Below, in pieces: positions 42,330-51,128 of a stretch of 63,784 nt of DNA. The position numbers and the translations under genes were made by a program. Where the stretch lies: assembly GCA_029688905.1 (NCBI GenBank), contig JARULB010000009.1, positions 1 through 63,784 of the forward strand, in the 5' to 3' direction. Each line of letters starts with the position of its first letter. The stretch's first letter is position 1. Under the pieces are notes generated by a model. It was not told where the DNA came from. It did not search any database and worked only from the letters and a program-made list of their open reading frames with translations. This stretch comes from Balneolales bacterium ANBcel1 (GTDB lineage: Bacteria; Bacteroidota; Rhodothermia; Balneolales; Natronogracilivirgulaceae).

Positions 42330-44105
42330 TTAATCTTCAAGCGTTGTCGCTACAATTTCATCGATAGTAGTAGTGCCGCTTTTGATCCGCTCCCGGCCCG
42401 ACGCCCGCAGGGTGAGCATTCCGTTTTCCTGCGCCTGGCGGCGAATCCGGTCTTCGTCGATATCCGCACCCGATTCAAAGATGATGTTCTTGATCTCCTT
42501 GTCGAAGTAAAGCGCTTCGTGGATAGCCACCCGGCCCTTGAACCCGCCGTTGCACTTTTCACATCCCACCGGTTTGTAAAAGGTGGTCTGCTCAATTTCT
42601 TCATCGGTGAAACCGAGGTTTTTGGGCAGCTCCGGATTGAGCTCCTCCATCGGCACCTTGCAGTTTTCGCACAGCCGGCGCACCAGCCGCTGGGCCATCA
42701 CCAGATTGATGGCGTTGGCGATCAGAAACGGCTCCACGCCCATCTTGAAGAGCCGGGCAACGGCGCTGGGCGCATCGTTGGTGTGTAGGGTGGAGAAGGT
42801 GAGGTGCCCCGTATTGGCCAGTTTAATGGCGATTTCGGCGGTTAGCAGGTCACGGATCTCGCCGACCAGCACGATGTCGGGGTCGTGCCGCAGAATCCCC
42901 CTCATGGCGTTGTCGAAGGTCATGTGATCGGAGATCTTGAGCTGGCGCACGCCACGAATCAGGTATTCCACCGGCTCCTCAACCGTCAGTACATTTACGG
43001 TAGGGTCGACCACGGTGTACAGGGCCGCCACAAGGGTGGTTGATTTACCACTTCCCGTCGGACCTGTAATGATCACAATACCCGAAGGCTTGTGGATCGC
43101 CTTGTAAAAGTCTTCGTACGCTTTTTCCTGCAGGCCCAGCTTGTTCAGGTCGGTGATCACCTTGCGGTCGTCGAGCACCCGGATAACAATGGACTCGAAC
43201 TTGCGGTCGAACTCTTCCCCGACAATCGGCATGATGGAGACGCGATAGCGGATATTGTGGCCGTCCACCCGCCGCTGGATGAAACCGTCCTGCGAGGAAT
43301 CCCGCTCAAACCGGTCGATATTCCGGCTTTTGTCCTTCACAACGGCGGCCAGCGCCTCGGGCTTCATGTTGGTCTGCGAGAACCAGAGCCGCAGCTTGCC
43401 ATCCACCCGAAACAGGATGTCGGTCTTGTTGCCCGCCCCCGGAATCACATGGATGTCGCTGACGTCCCGGCGCACCGCCTCCACCAGCATCCCCTCCACC
43501 AGCGAGTTGAGCATGCTCTGGTTGATCTCGGCGTCGAGCTCCTCCTCGTTGATCACCTCGTCCTGGAGATCCTGATCTTCGTAGTCGATCTCCTCGAGAA
43601 TTTCCAGAAACTCGTTTTTCTGCTCATACACCTGGCTGATGATGGACTGGATGGTCTCCAGCCGGCAGTAGACCAGCTCGTAGTGCTTGTAGGGCAGTTC
43701 CCGCGCGTACTCGGTGAGTTCCGGATCGGTCGGATCGGCGGTAGCCAGCACCAGCCGGTTCTTCCGGATTTCGAGCGGTATGGTGCTTCGGTGGATGAGT
43801 TCCTCGGCAAGCTCTTCGGGGAGCTCGCGGATGTTGTTTTTGATGGCCTCCAGATTCAGCTCTTGCAGGCTCCCGTTCGTGAGCACTTCCCGGAAAGCGT
43901 ACAGATCGGCAATCGTACGCATCACTTCGTGCCGGTTGACTCCAATGTCCTCAATGATGATGGTCCCCAGCCTGCGGCGTACCGAATCCGGCTCCGCTTC
44001 AAAAATCCTGATGGCGCGCTCCAGCTGGTCGTGGTCGATGATACCCTTGCCGACCAGCGCTTCGCCGATATGCCTTCGTACGTTGGATGTAACTGACGAA
44101 CTCAT
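42330..44105 (-). CDS. pilB: Type IV pilus assembly ATPase PilB
   Basis: PilB/GspE powers pilus extension. The 591-aa protein has the N-terminal MshEN-like domain, Walker A GPTGSGKST, Asp box VEEPVEY, Walker B IVLVGEIRD and the His box STLHTNDAPSAVARL. The zinc tetracysteine is formed by CENC and CEKC flanking PKNLGFTDEEIEQT. I start at the ATG at 44105 (MSSSVTSNVRRHIGEAL) rather than 44159. The intact motor here contrasts with the odd Asp box of the PilT-like protein. Confidence 0.92.
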   Translation of the reverse strand: MSSSVTSNVRRHIGEALVGKGIIDHDQLERAIRIFEAEPDSVRRRLGTIIIEDIGVNRHEVMRTIADLYAFREVLTNGSLQELNLEAIKNNIRELPEELAEELIHRSTIPLEIRKNRLVLATADPTDPELTEYARELPYKHYELVYCRLETIQSIISQVYEQKNEFLEILEEIDYEDQDLQDEVINEEELDAEINQSMLNSLVEGMLVEAVRRDVSDIHVIPGAGNKTDILFRVDGKLRLWFSQTNMKPEALAAVVKDKSRNIDRFERDSSQDGFIQRRVDGHNIRYRVSIMPIVGEEFDRKFESIVIRVLDDRKVITDLNKLGLQEKAYEDFYKAIHKPSGIVIITGPTGSGKSTTLVAALYTVVDPTVNVLTVEEPVEYLIRGVRQLKISDHMTFDNAMRGILRHDPDIVLVGEIRDLLTAEIAIKLANTGHLTFSTLHTNDAPSAVARLFKMGVEPFLIANAINLVMAQRLVRRLCENCKVPMEELNPELPKNLGFTDEEIEQTTFYKPVGCEKCNGGFKGRVAIHEALYFDKEIKNIIFESGADIDEDRIRRQAQENGMLTLRASGRERIKSGTTTIDEIVATTLED

Positions 44106-44211
44106 CACTGCTTTTAGAAACCTGTGTGTTTTGTGTGGCTGATGGCGTCCCGTCATCAACGGGAGCCGTTTGTAAACGCGTCACCTGCCGATAGTCCGGC
44201 GGCAGTGCCGG

Positions 44212-45540
44212 TTAATTGGGCTGGATCAATGCCGATTCGGAGGAGACCACCGTGATTCCGATGAGGGCGACCATGATAAACAGGTTGATGCCCAGGTTGA
44301 CCATGTCGACCACCGCATCCATCTTGTAGGTGGTCTGCGATTCGTAATACTCCGACAACTGGTAGGCGTTCTGCTTGAGCGTGCCCGATTCGGCGCCCAG
44401 GCGAAAACGGCTCAACGCCGACTGTGGAAACACGCCGGTTGCCTCCAGCGACTCCAGCAGCCCCCTGCCGTCGTCGAGCATCATCCGGATGGCGACATCC
44501 TTGATCCGTTTTTCGATATGAGTGTTGCGGCACGCCTCGGATGCAACCCGAATGACCTCGATGTTTTGACCGGAGCCGCTGTAGAGCGTATAGAACACCC
44601 GTGAAAAGATTTCGATACTGGTTTTGTGAAGCAGGTCGCCAATAACCGGAAGGCGTAACAGGTTGCGGTCGAGCCAAAGGCGTCCGGTGGCCGACCGGAT
44701 GAATGCCAGAAAACCGGCGATCGGGAGCACATGGGCTAGGGTGACCAGGATCCAGTTGGCTTTGAGCCAGTTACTGAAGTCCAGGGTGGCGGCGGTCATC
44801 GGCGGCAGCGCGATATCGAATTCCAGGAACATCTCGGCGGTCTGGGGGAAGATGTAGCCGACGTAGAAGATGATGACCAGGATCACCGCGATGAAGGTGA
44901 TCACCGGCATAAGCAGGGCGCGGCGCATGTTTTTGCGGAATGTGGCGTCCCGCTCCATAAACTTGGCGGTGCTTTCGAACACCTCGGCCATGTTACCGCT
45001 TGTGGAAGCGACGCTGAGCATGTAGGCGGCAAACCGGCCGAAAATACCGCTGTGCTTGCCGTAGACCTGCTGTCCCTCTTTGCCGTCGCGCAGGTCTTTC
45101 TGAATTTCCCGAATCACCTCACGCATCCGTTTGTTGGCCGTATCGGCATGCAGCAGGTTCAGGATCTGGTCATAGGGGAGTTTTTGGCGGAGGAGATCGG
45201 AGGAGAGCCGGATGAAGGTGACCACCTCCTGGTTGGGGACTCCGCCCTTCAGATCGAGCCACTTTTTCCCGATACGGTCGACCTTGAAGCCCATTTTGAT
45301 CAGGGCCCGTTCCACCTCTTCCTTCCGGTAGGCTTCCTGTTCGCCCTCGACCGGGGGCCTGCCCGGTTTCCGCGCCTTGTAGATGAAGACGGTTTTCTGC
45401 TCCAGGGCGCGGATGGTCAGATTCCGTGCCTTCGCCAGTTTTTCGACCCTGGCTTTGGCCTCTTTCCTGCCCGGCGCCTCGAATTCGCTCTGAACAAGTT
45501 TGCCTTGTGGATTTACGCCCTGAAAACGAAACTCAGGCAT
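44212..45540 (-). CDS. pilC: Type IV pilus inner-membrane platform PilC
   Basis: The 442-aa protein has two GspF domains and three membrane helices (near residues 210, 262 and 415), and family motifs LRQKLPYDQIL, SGNMAEVFESTAKFMER, and ESGTLKQNAYQLSEYYE. The N-terminal about 100 residues (PEFRFQGVNPQGKLVQSEFEAPGRKEAKARV) form the usual cytoplasmic lead. PilC anchors PilB and PilT. It lies 106 bp before pilB. Confidence 0.92.
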   Translation of the reverse strand: MPEFRFQGVNPQGKLVQSEFEAPGRKEAKARVEKLAKARNLTIRALEQKTVFIYKARKPGRPPVEGEQEAYRKEEVERALIKMGFKVDRIGKKWLDLKGGVPNQEVVTFIRLSSDLLRQKLPYDQILNLLHADTANKRMREVIREIQKDLRDGKEGQQVYGKHSGIFGRFAAYMLSVASTSGNMAEVFESTAKFMERDATFRKNMRRALLMPVITFIAVILVIIFYVGYIFPQTAEMFLEFDIALPPMTAATLDFSNWLKANWILVTLAHVLPIAGFLAFIRSATGRLWLDRNLLRLPVIGDLLHKTSIEIFSRVFYTLYSGSGQNIEVIRVASEACRNTHIEKRIKDVAIRMMLDDGRGLLESLEATGVFPQSALSRFRLGAESGTLKQNAYQLSEYYESQTTYKMDAVVDMVNLGINLFIMVALIGITVVSSESALIQPN

Positions 45541-45630
45541 GGAATCGGTGGTTGCTTGTGGTGAAAAATTTGCGGCCGTCCCGGTGCTGCTTTTGAACGG
45601 AAAGCCGTTCGGAGAGGCCCTGTTAGCGGA

Positions 45631-46062
45631 TCAATTGGCGGCATCGGAAACACTGACGTCCCACTGGCGGGTATCGGTATCCCTGGCAATGGTGACCAGG
45701 ATGGCCGGTCCGCCGCTGGACGGGGTGCCACGAATGGTGACGGCATCGGAGGTGACATCCCCTTCAATCTCATAGGTTCCGTTTTCGTTGCTGAAGGTGC
45801 CGTCGGCATTTTCCCGGGCCGGCAGACGGAGCCGCCGCAGCAGGTCGTCCTCGACACGGGTGAAATCACCGCCGGCGCCGTCCATCATTTGGGGCCTGAC
45901 GTAGACGGTCTGCGCCACGCTTGCCGCGGCCAGCAGATCCTGCCGCACAGCGTCGCGGTTGGCATCGGTAGCCGCGGTTCCGAACACATTAAGGCCGACT
46001 ACGGTCGCGGTACCCACAATGATCGTCACAAGAATGACTAATAATAGCTGCTGTTGACCCAT
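45631..46062 (-). CDS. Major-pilin-like protein 1
   Basis: The 143-aa protein opens with MGQQQLLLVILVTIIVGTATVV. A two-residue leader ends in Gly, followed by a pilin-like hydrophobic helix without Phe at +1 or Glu at +5. A polar head with VRPQMMDGAGGDFTRVEDDLLRRL and mostly Gly/Thr/Asp-rich beta strands follows. It shares nearly the whole N-terminal half with the gene at 46210. It lacks the Cys pair of that paralogue. It lies 91 bp upstream of pilC and probably starts the main operon. Confidence 0.72.
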   Translation of the reverse strand: MGQQQLLLVILVTIIVGTATVVGLNVFGTAATDANRDAVRQDLLAAASVAQTVYVRPQMMDGAGGDFTRVEDDLLRRLRLPARENADGTFSNENGTYEIEGDVTSDAVTIRGTPSSGGPAILVTIARDTDTRQWDVSVSDAAN

Positions 46063-46140
46063 AATAGTGGTATCCGGGGTGAATAATAATTGGGTATCCG
46101 ATACCTGTTCAAATTATCGGATAAGTCCGGCAAAAACTTA

Positions 46141-46174
46141 AACAAAAAAGGCTCTCGCAAGAGCCTTTTTTGTT
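46141..46174 (-). terminator. Terminator between the two pilin-like genes
   Basis: AACAAAAAAGGCTCT-cgca-AGAGCCTTTTTTGTT is a perfect 15-bp stem, symmetric and able to act both ways. It follows the upstream pilin gene, so most transcripts of that gene should end here, raising pilin output relative to the machinery genes. Confidence 0.88.
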
Positions 46175-46209
46175 ATCGAGAGTTGGGGATATGATGAAGC
46201 AATGACAAA

Positions 46210-46683
46210 TTAATCATTAACAGATGCATCACTCCAAGTGATGTGCCATCCTTCATCTGGTCCATCTGTACCTTCTCCATCAGAGTAGAGAATTGTTGCA
46301 ACTATATTAGCACCACCACTCGCCGGCACGCCAATTATATCAAAACTATCGTCATTCAGGTCACCAATACTGTAGCAACCATTTTCATTGCCGAAAGTAC
46401 CGGTTACGTCATCACAATTGTTATGACCCGAAACAATCGGCATACCCAACCGTTGTAACAGATCAGCTTCAGAAAAATTACTAAAATCACCACCCGCACC
46501 ATCCATCATCACAGGACGCGCATAAATCGCCTGCGCCATGGTGGCACCTTGCAGAATATCCTGGCGTACGGCGTCGCGGTTGGCATCTTCCGCCGCCCCT
46601 CCGAATACGTTCATGGCAACCACTGTTGCGATTCCCACGAGTATCACTACCAATATCACGAGTAAAAGTTGCTGTTGACCCAT
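46210..46683 (-). CDS. Major-pilin-like protein 2, AT-rich C-terminal half
   Basis: The 157-aa protein starts MGQQQLLLVILVVILVGIATVV and is nearly identical to its neighbour for the first half (ANRDAVRQDI, MMDGAGGDF). The second half differs, with a Cys pair (NNCDD, ENGCYS) that could form a disulfide loop. A good AAGGAG ribosome site precedes the start. The C-terminal coding part counts as roughly 42% G+C (46201-46440), against roughly 62% in the matching part of the other gene. This suggests replacement of the exposed region by recombination with foreign DNA. It is followed by a terminator, as expected for a strongly expressed major pilin. Confidence 0.75.
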   Translation of the reverse strand: MGQQQLLLVILVVILVGIATVVAMNVFGGAAEDANRDAVRQDILQGATMAQAIYARPVMMDGAGGDFSNFSEADLLQRLGMPIVSGHNNCDDVTGTFGNENGCYSIGDLNDDSFDIIGVPASGGANIVATILYSDGEGTDGPDEGWHITWSDASVND

Positions 46684-47233
46684 TGTTATCTCCTTTTTGT
46701 TTGGTTCAGAGAGAGGCGCCGCCGGATTCCGGCCGTGACCTCCCCCATGTTTTTTGGTGTATTACCTTCTTCTTCCGTGCAAAATCTTTTCGTGTGGCAC
46801 CGCAATATTAATATAGTCCGGCCGGCTTCCTCATAAACCGGCCTCAACCATGCGGCTCTGCCCGACTCATATCTATCCTATATTTATTAAGAGGAGTTCC
46901 CAGATACTCATTTGTTACACAATACTTTTACTTTTTTTAGCCTGGCATTAGTGACTAATATCCCTTTTCCGGTTAATATAAAACATTAAATTTCTCTAAC
47001 AAGTTGTTTCGGCTTTTTTTTAACGTCAGGCAGGATCCGGCGTTAAAAAACAGGCGCTTGCCGTCTGCATATTTTCGGACCGTGCCGCCTCCCGTTCCGC
47101 CACCTACTGCGAGCCTTTCCATTAGCTCGTAAACCGGCGGCGTCTTTTGCAAACCGGAACATCCCTCCATACCCGCCGGCAACATGACCGGCCTCTCCGC
47201 CTCTGCCGAAGCAGTACCGGCCGCCAGGCCCGG
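46684..47233 (-). other. Long intergenic region upstream of the pilin genes
   Basis: I see no convincing gene in these 550 bp. The AT-rich part at 46860-47000 very likely carries the pilin promoter, but no -35/-10 pair stood out. No sigma-54 motif (TGGCAC-N5-TTGCA) was found. An inverted repeat GGCCGG/CCGGCC (46820-46843) would lie in the leader. Confidence 0.4.
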
Positions 47234-48415
47234 TCACCCGGCCTGCTCGTCCAGCACTTTCCGCAACACTTCCACCGCGGTGGCAAGGTCTTCCTTCGAT
47301 ATCACCAGCGGCGGCACAAACCGGATCACATTCACCGACGCCGCATTGGTCAGCACGCCATACTCGGCCATCTTTTTCATCACCGGACCGCCATCCACCG
47401 TGAGCTCCACGCCCACCATCAGGCCCTGCCCGCGGATCTCTTTGACCAGCGAGTGCCCCTTCAGCTTCTCCCTCAACTGCTGCAGCAGGTAAGCGCCCTT
47501 CCCGGCGGCCTGCTCCACCAGTCCGTCCCGCTCAATAGTCTTCAGCACCGCCAGGGCCGCGGCGCATGCAAGCGGGTTGCCGCCGAACGTGGTTCCGTGC
47601 TCGCCCGGCTTCAGGCTGGAAGCCACCTCGTCGGTGGCAAGAATGGCACCGATCGGCACACCCCCGCCCAATCCCTTGGCCAGGGTCATGATATCGGGTT
47701 TGACGCCGCTGTGCTCGCAGGCGAACATGGCGCCGGTCCGGCCGATCCCGCACTGGATTTCGTCGAAAATCAGCAGCGCGCCGTGCTCATCACATTTTTT
47801 TCGCGCATAGCGCAGAAAATCCGGGTCTGCCGGACGAATTCCCCCTTCGCCCTGTATCGGCTCGATGATGACGGCAGCCGTATCACCATCCACGTGCTCG
47901 TCCAGCGCTTCGCGGCTGTTGAACGGGATCTGGCGGAAGCCCGCCGGCATCGGCTCAAAGCCCCGCTGGTATTTCTCTTTCCCCGAAGCGATTCCGGCGA
48001 TGGAGCGGCCGTGAAAGCACCCCTCCATGGAGAGGATGGGACCCTTGCGCCCCTTGGTGTTGGCGACTTTACGCGCAGTCTTATAGGCTCCCTCGATGGC
48101 CTCCACCCCGCTGTTGCACAGAAATACACGATCCAGGCCGCTGATCCCCGCCAGTTTTTCGACCAGCCGGGCCGCCGTAACCGTAGAGTAGAAATTGGAG
48201 ACATGGATCAGTTTCTCCGCCTGGTTCTTGACGGCATGGACCAGCATCGGGTGCGCGTGACCCAGGGCATTAACCGCGATGCCCGCCAGCATGTCGATAT
48301 ATTCTTTGCCTTCGGTATCCCAGACCCGGGCGCCCTTGCCGTGGCTCAGCGTAATGGGCAGCCGCTTGTAGGTGGGAAAATGATATTTTTGATCCAATGT
48401 CTGCACTTCGTTCAT
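47234..48415 (-). CDS. argD: Acetylornithine/ornithine-type aminotransferase ArgD
   Basis: This PLP enzyme of class III makes acetylornithine in arginine synthesis, or degrades ornithine. The 393-aa protein has VWDTEGKEYIDMLAGIAVNALGHAHP, VFLCNSGVEAIEGAYKTAR, IIEPIQGEGGIRPA, LIFDEIQCGIGRTG and the PLP-lysine region TLAKGLGGGVPIGA. The ATG at 48415 is preceded by AAGGAG six bases away. A start at 48442 is less likely. No other arg gene is near, so biosynthetic versus catabolic use is open. Confidence 0.87.
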   Translation of the reverse strand: MNEVQTLDQKYHFPTYKRLPITLSHGKGARVWDTEGKEYIDMLAGIAVNALGHAHPMLVHAVKNQAEKLIHVSNFYSTVTAARLVEKLAGISGLDRVFLCNSGVEAIEGAYKTARKVANTKGRKGPILSMEGCFHGRSIAGIASGKEKYQRGFEPMPAGFRQIPFNSREALDEHVDGDTAAVIIEPIQGEGGIRPADPDFLRYARKKCDEHGALLIFDEIQCGIGRTGAMFACEHSGVKPDIMTLAKGLGGGVPIGAILATDEVASSLKPGEHGTTFGGNPLACAAALAVLKTIERDGLVEQAAGKGAYLLQQLREKLKGHSLVKEIRGQGLMVGVELTVDGGPVMKKMAEYGVLTNAASVNVIRFVPPLVISKEDLATAVEVLRKVLDEQAG

Positions 48416-48743
48416 AACACTCCTTATCTGGCTAATTTTCATGAGTTCCTGAAACTACCAATTACCGGGCTAACAGACAATCGGCGATGCCGGCGGTACG
48501 ATTTTTTCCGGTTGCGGCTCCTTCGTATCTTGCAATCCGTACCATCAACCGTTAAATCGTTACCTCCTGCGGCAGCATCCGTTCCGCACGGACTCCGGCC
48601 GGTGACACGTCCGGGAACCATGCCGCCGGTCCGCCGGCCCCGATCGGATACCGAAACCGCTTCTGCTGTTCCGGCCGTACAAACCGCGGCACACAACCCA
48701 ATCCCGCATATCTGTTTCCTCACACCATACACAACCAGCCCCG
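48416..48743. other. Divergent intergenic region argD / plsC
   Basis: These 328 bp lie between two divergent genes and must hold both promoters. No gene-like frame and no clear -35/-10 pair was found. Confidence 0.35.
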
Positions 48744-49487
48744 ATGAAGCACAATCCCGGTATTTTCATAAAAATCCGCATGATCGTCACGCTGATCTAC
48801 ATGCTGTTGCTGCTGCCGGTTCTCTGCGCAATCACGATTGTGGTGTCGATACTGACCCTCGGCCGCCTCAGCACCTTTCTCACCCACTGGATCGGATACA
48901 TCATGGGGGCCTCCTCGCTTGCGGTCGCCGGAGTGCGTTTTAAAAAAGTGTACCACGGCGAGAAGCCAAAGGACCCGGCCATTTTCCTCATCAATCACAG
49001 TTCCACCCTCGACCTGTTCATTATCGTCTCCCTGTTCCTGCCGGGCATTCGCTACATCGCCAAACGGGAATTGCTTTACAATCCGTTTTTCTGGGTGCTC
49101 ACGCGCTTTTCCGGCCAGATCATGATCGACCGCAAAGATTCGAGGAAATCGGTTGCGCAGCTCAGAGAGGCAGCCCGCTACGTCAAAAAGAACGGCAATT
49201 CGCTCTTTTTCGCTCCGGAAGGAACCCGTTCGGAAACCGGCGAAATCGCCCCTTTCAAATCGGGGGCGTTTCACATGGCGATGGATCTCGGATATCCCAT
49301 CATCCCTATATATATAGAAGGCGCGTACGAGCTGTGCCCCGGGAAATCGCTGGTCACCCTGCCGGGAACGGTAACGGTGCACTTCCATCCGCCCATCGAC
49401 TCCAGCCACTGGGAGAAAGGCAACATCCGCAAACACATTGAAGAGGTGCGGAACCGGTACCTGGAGTGGTCGGAAGTATACCGGTGA
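48744..49487 (+). CDS. 1-acyl-sn-glycerol-3-phosphate acyltransferase (PlsC family)
   Basis: PlsC acylates lysophosphatidic acid in phospholipid synthesis. The 247-aa membrane protein has an N-terminal hydrophobic region (residues 8-45), and the acyltransferase motifs NHSSTLD (HxxxxD), IDRKDSRKS, FAPEGTRSE and the PIIPIYIEGA block. It is a single gene. Family members also acylate ornithine or other lipids. Confidence 0.88.
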   Translation: MKHNPGIFIKIRMIVTLIYMLLLLPVLCAITIVVSILTLGRLSTFLTHWIGYIMGASSLAVAGVRFKKVYHGEKPKDPAIFLINHSSTLDLFIIVSLFLPGIRYIAKRELLYNPFFWVLTRFSGQIMIDRKDSRKSVAQLREAARYVKKNGNSLFFAPEGTRSETGEIAPFKSGAFHMAMDLGYPIIPIYIEGAYELCPGKSLVTLPGTVTVHFHPPIDSSHWEKGNIRKHIEEVRNRYLEWSEVYR

Positions 49488-49746
49488 CCTGCTGACGGTG
49501 CCAGGAGCGCTTGTCGGGCCGGCCAGCCGTGGCTGTCGCCATTTTGCAGCCATACTACCCCTAATCGCATATTATTAATTATTTTAAAAACCTTTTACAA
49601 AAAACTTCCAACCAATTGGAGTATTTTTCGTCCAAATGGTTGTTACCGTTACCGTGCATGCCGGTCATGCTACATACCTTACCGGCTGCAAACGCCTCCT
49701 GGAGCGCAATTTGCCGGGCCACTCCGGCTTTCCCGAATTCACCACC

Positions 49747-51051
49747 ATGCAAATATCCATCCAAAAAAATCTCATTTCGTTACTTACCTTTGTCATGCTG
49801 CTTGTCCTGGCCGGCTGTTCCGGCAGCGATGAAAATGGCAACAACGGGTGGAACAATGCACGGCCTCCTACGGTGGAAGCGGTTCAGGTGGTTACCGGAA
49901 GCCTTCCGCTGGAAGAGACACTGACCGGGGTGGTGCGTGCACGCAATCAGGTGGACATCTATCCGGAAATCACGGCGCCCGTCACCGAGGTACTGGTCAA
50001 CAACGGGGATTATGTGGAGCAAGGCCAGGTGCTGGTCAGATTGCGCGACAACGAAGCGCGCGAGCGGTTGCGACAGGCGGAAGCGGGGCACCAGATTGCC
50101 CGGGCCCAGGTCCGGCAGGCGGAAGCGCGGCTCAACCGGCAGCGGCTGGAACTGGAGCGGGTGCAGCAGCTGCACAGCCGGGAGCTCGAAACCGACGCCG
50201 CGCTGCAGAATCTCGAAGCGGAGGTGGAAGCCGCCGACGCCACCCTGGAGCTGAACATCGCCCAGATGAATCAGGCGGAGTCGGTGATCGATGAGCGCCA
50301 AAACGAACTTGAGAACACGGTAATTCGCGCGCCTGTAAGCGGCTATGTGGGGTTACGGAATGCCGAAATTGGTCAGCAGGCCAATCCGTCCACCCGGCTG
50401 TTCCAGATTGGCGACCCCGGCCAGATGAAGGTCGAACTGACCCTGACCGAAGCCATGACCGGCTATATCCGCTCCGGACATCCCGCTACCATCTCATCGC
50501 CCGGCAACGGCGGTGTGGTGGACGGCACCATCACCCGGATCTCCCCGTTCCTCAATCCGGTAACCCATACTACCACGGCGGAGATCGAGGTAGACAATCC
50601 CGATCGCATCCTCCGATCCGGCATGTTCGTGTCGGTGAACATCCGCTATGCCGAAAGCGAACGCTCCGTACTGGTGCCCAACAACGCGATCTACTACCAC
50701 CCCGACCGCGGCCAAAACGGTATCTATGTGGCGGAAAGAACCGGCCAGGAACTTTTGTTTGATGGAGATGAGCCGCCGGACGAGCTGATCGGCCCGGCAT
50801 CGGTACAATTTGTCCCCATCCAGATAGTAGCCCGCGGACGGCTGATCACCGGAGTTGAAGGGATTCCCCAGGACAGCTGGGTGGTTACGCTGGGGCAGAA
50901 TCTGCTGGTCCGGGGTTCCGAGGAAGCCTATGTCCGGCCCGTTTCGTGGGATCACATCATCAATCTGCAGGAAATCCAGAGCCGTGACCTGTTTGATATC
51001 ATCGAGCGGAAAATGGCCTCACAGGCCAGCAGCGACTCTGCCGAAGCCTGA
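49747..51051 (+). CDS. RND efflux periplasmic adaptor (lipoprotein)
   Basis: The 434-aa membrane-fusion protein starts at 49747 with a lipoprotein signal (LLVLAGCSGS, lipobox Cys near residue 22). Then come a barrel-sandwich half (VDIYPEITAPVTEVLVNNGDYVEQGQVLVRL), a long alpha-helical hairpin with many Gln/Arg (residues 100-185) and the closing half VIRAPVSGYVGLRNAEIGQ. A frame from 49636 would bury the signal and is rejected. It connects the RND pump to an outer-membrane channel, for which no gene is present here. Confidence 0.92.
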   Translation: MQISIQKNLISLLTFVMLLVLAGCSGSDENGNNGWNNARPPTVEAVQVVTGSLPLEETLTGVVRARNQVDIYPEITAPVTEVLVNNGDYVEQGQVLVRLRDNEARERLRQAEAGHQIARAQVRQAEARLNRQRLELERVQQLHSRELETDAALQNLEAEVEAADATLELNIAQMNQAESVIDERQNELENTVIRAPVSGYVGLRNAEIGQQANPSTRLFQIGDPGQMKVELTLTEAMTGYIRSGHPATISSPGNGGVVDGTITRISPFLNPVTHTTTAEIEVDNPDRILRSGMFVSVNIRYAESERSVLVPNNAIYYHPDRGQNGIYVAERTGQELLFDGDEPPDELIGPASVQFVPIQIVARGRLITGVEGIPQDSWVVTLGQNLLVRGSEEAYVRPVSWDHIINLQEIQSRDLFDIIERKMASQASSDSAEA

Positions 51052-51128
51052 CGCGGAGCCGCGAGCCGCATTATCGGCCTCGCATGCTGCCGCGCCCATC
51101 CATCGTTTTCCAATAACGCACAAATGCC

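Noticed and set aside
46820-46843. GGCCGG/CCGGCC inverted repeat as the argD terminator
   Set aside because: No T run follows in the minus direction and the loop is 12 nt. It is kept only as a note in the intergenic entry.
47147-48943. Open frame of 598 codons on the plus strand, antisense to argD
   Set aside because: It lies opposite a clear argD with full PLP-enzyme motifs. High-G+C codon use creates long antisense frames. The predicted protein is rich in Arg, His, Pro and has no recognisable domain.
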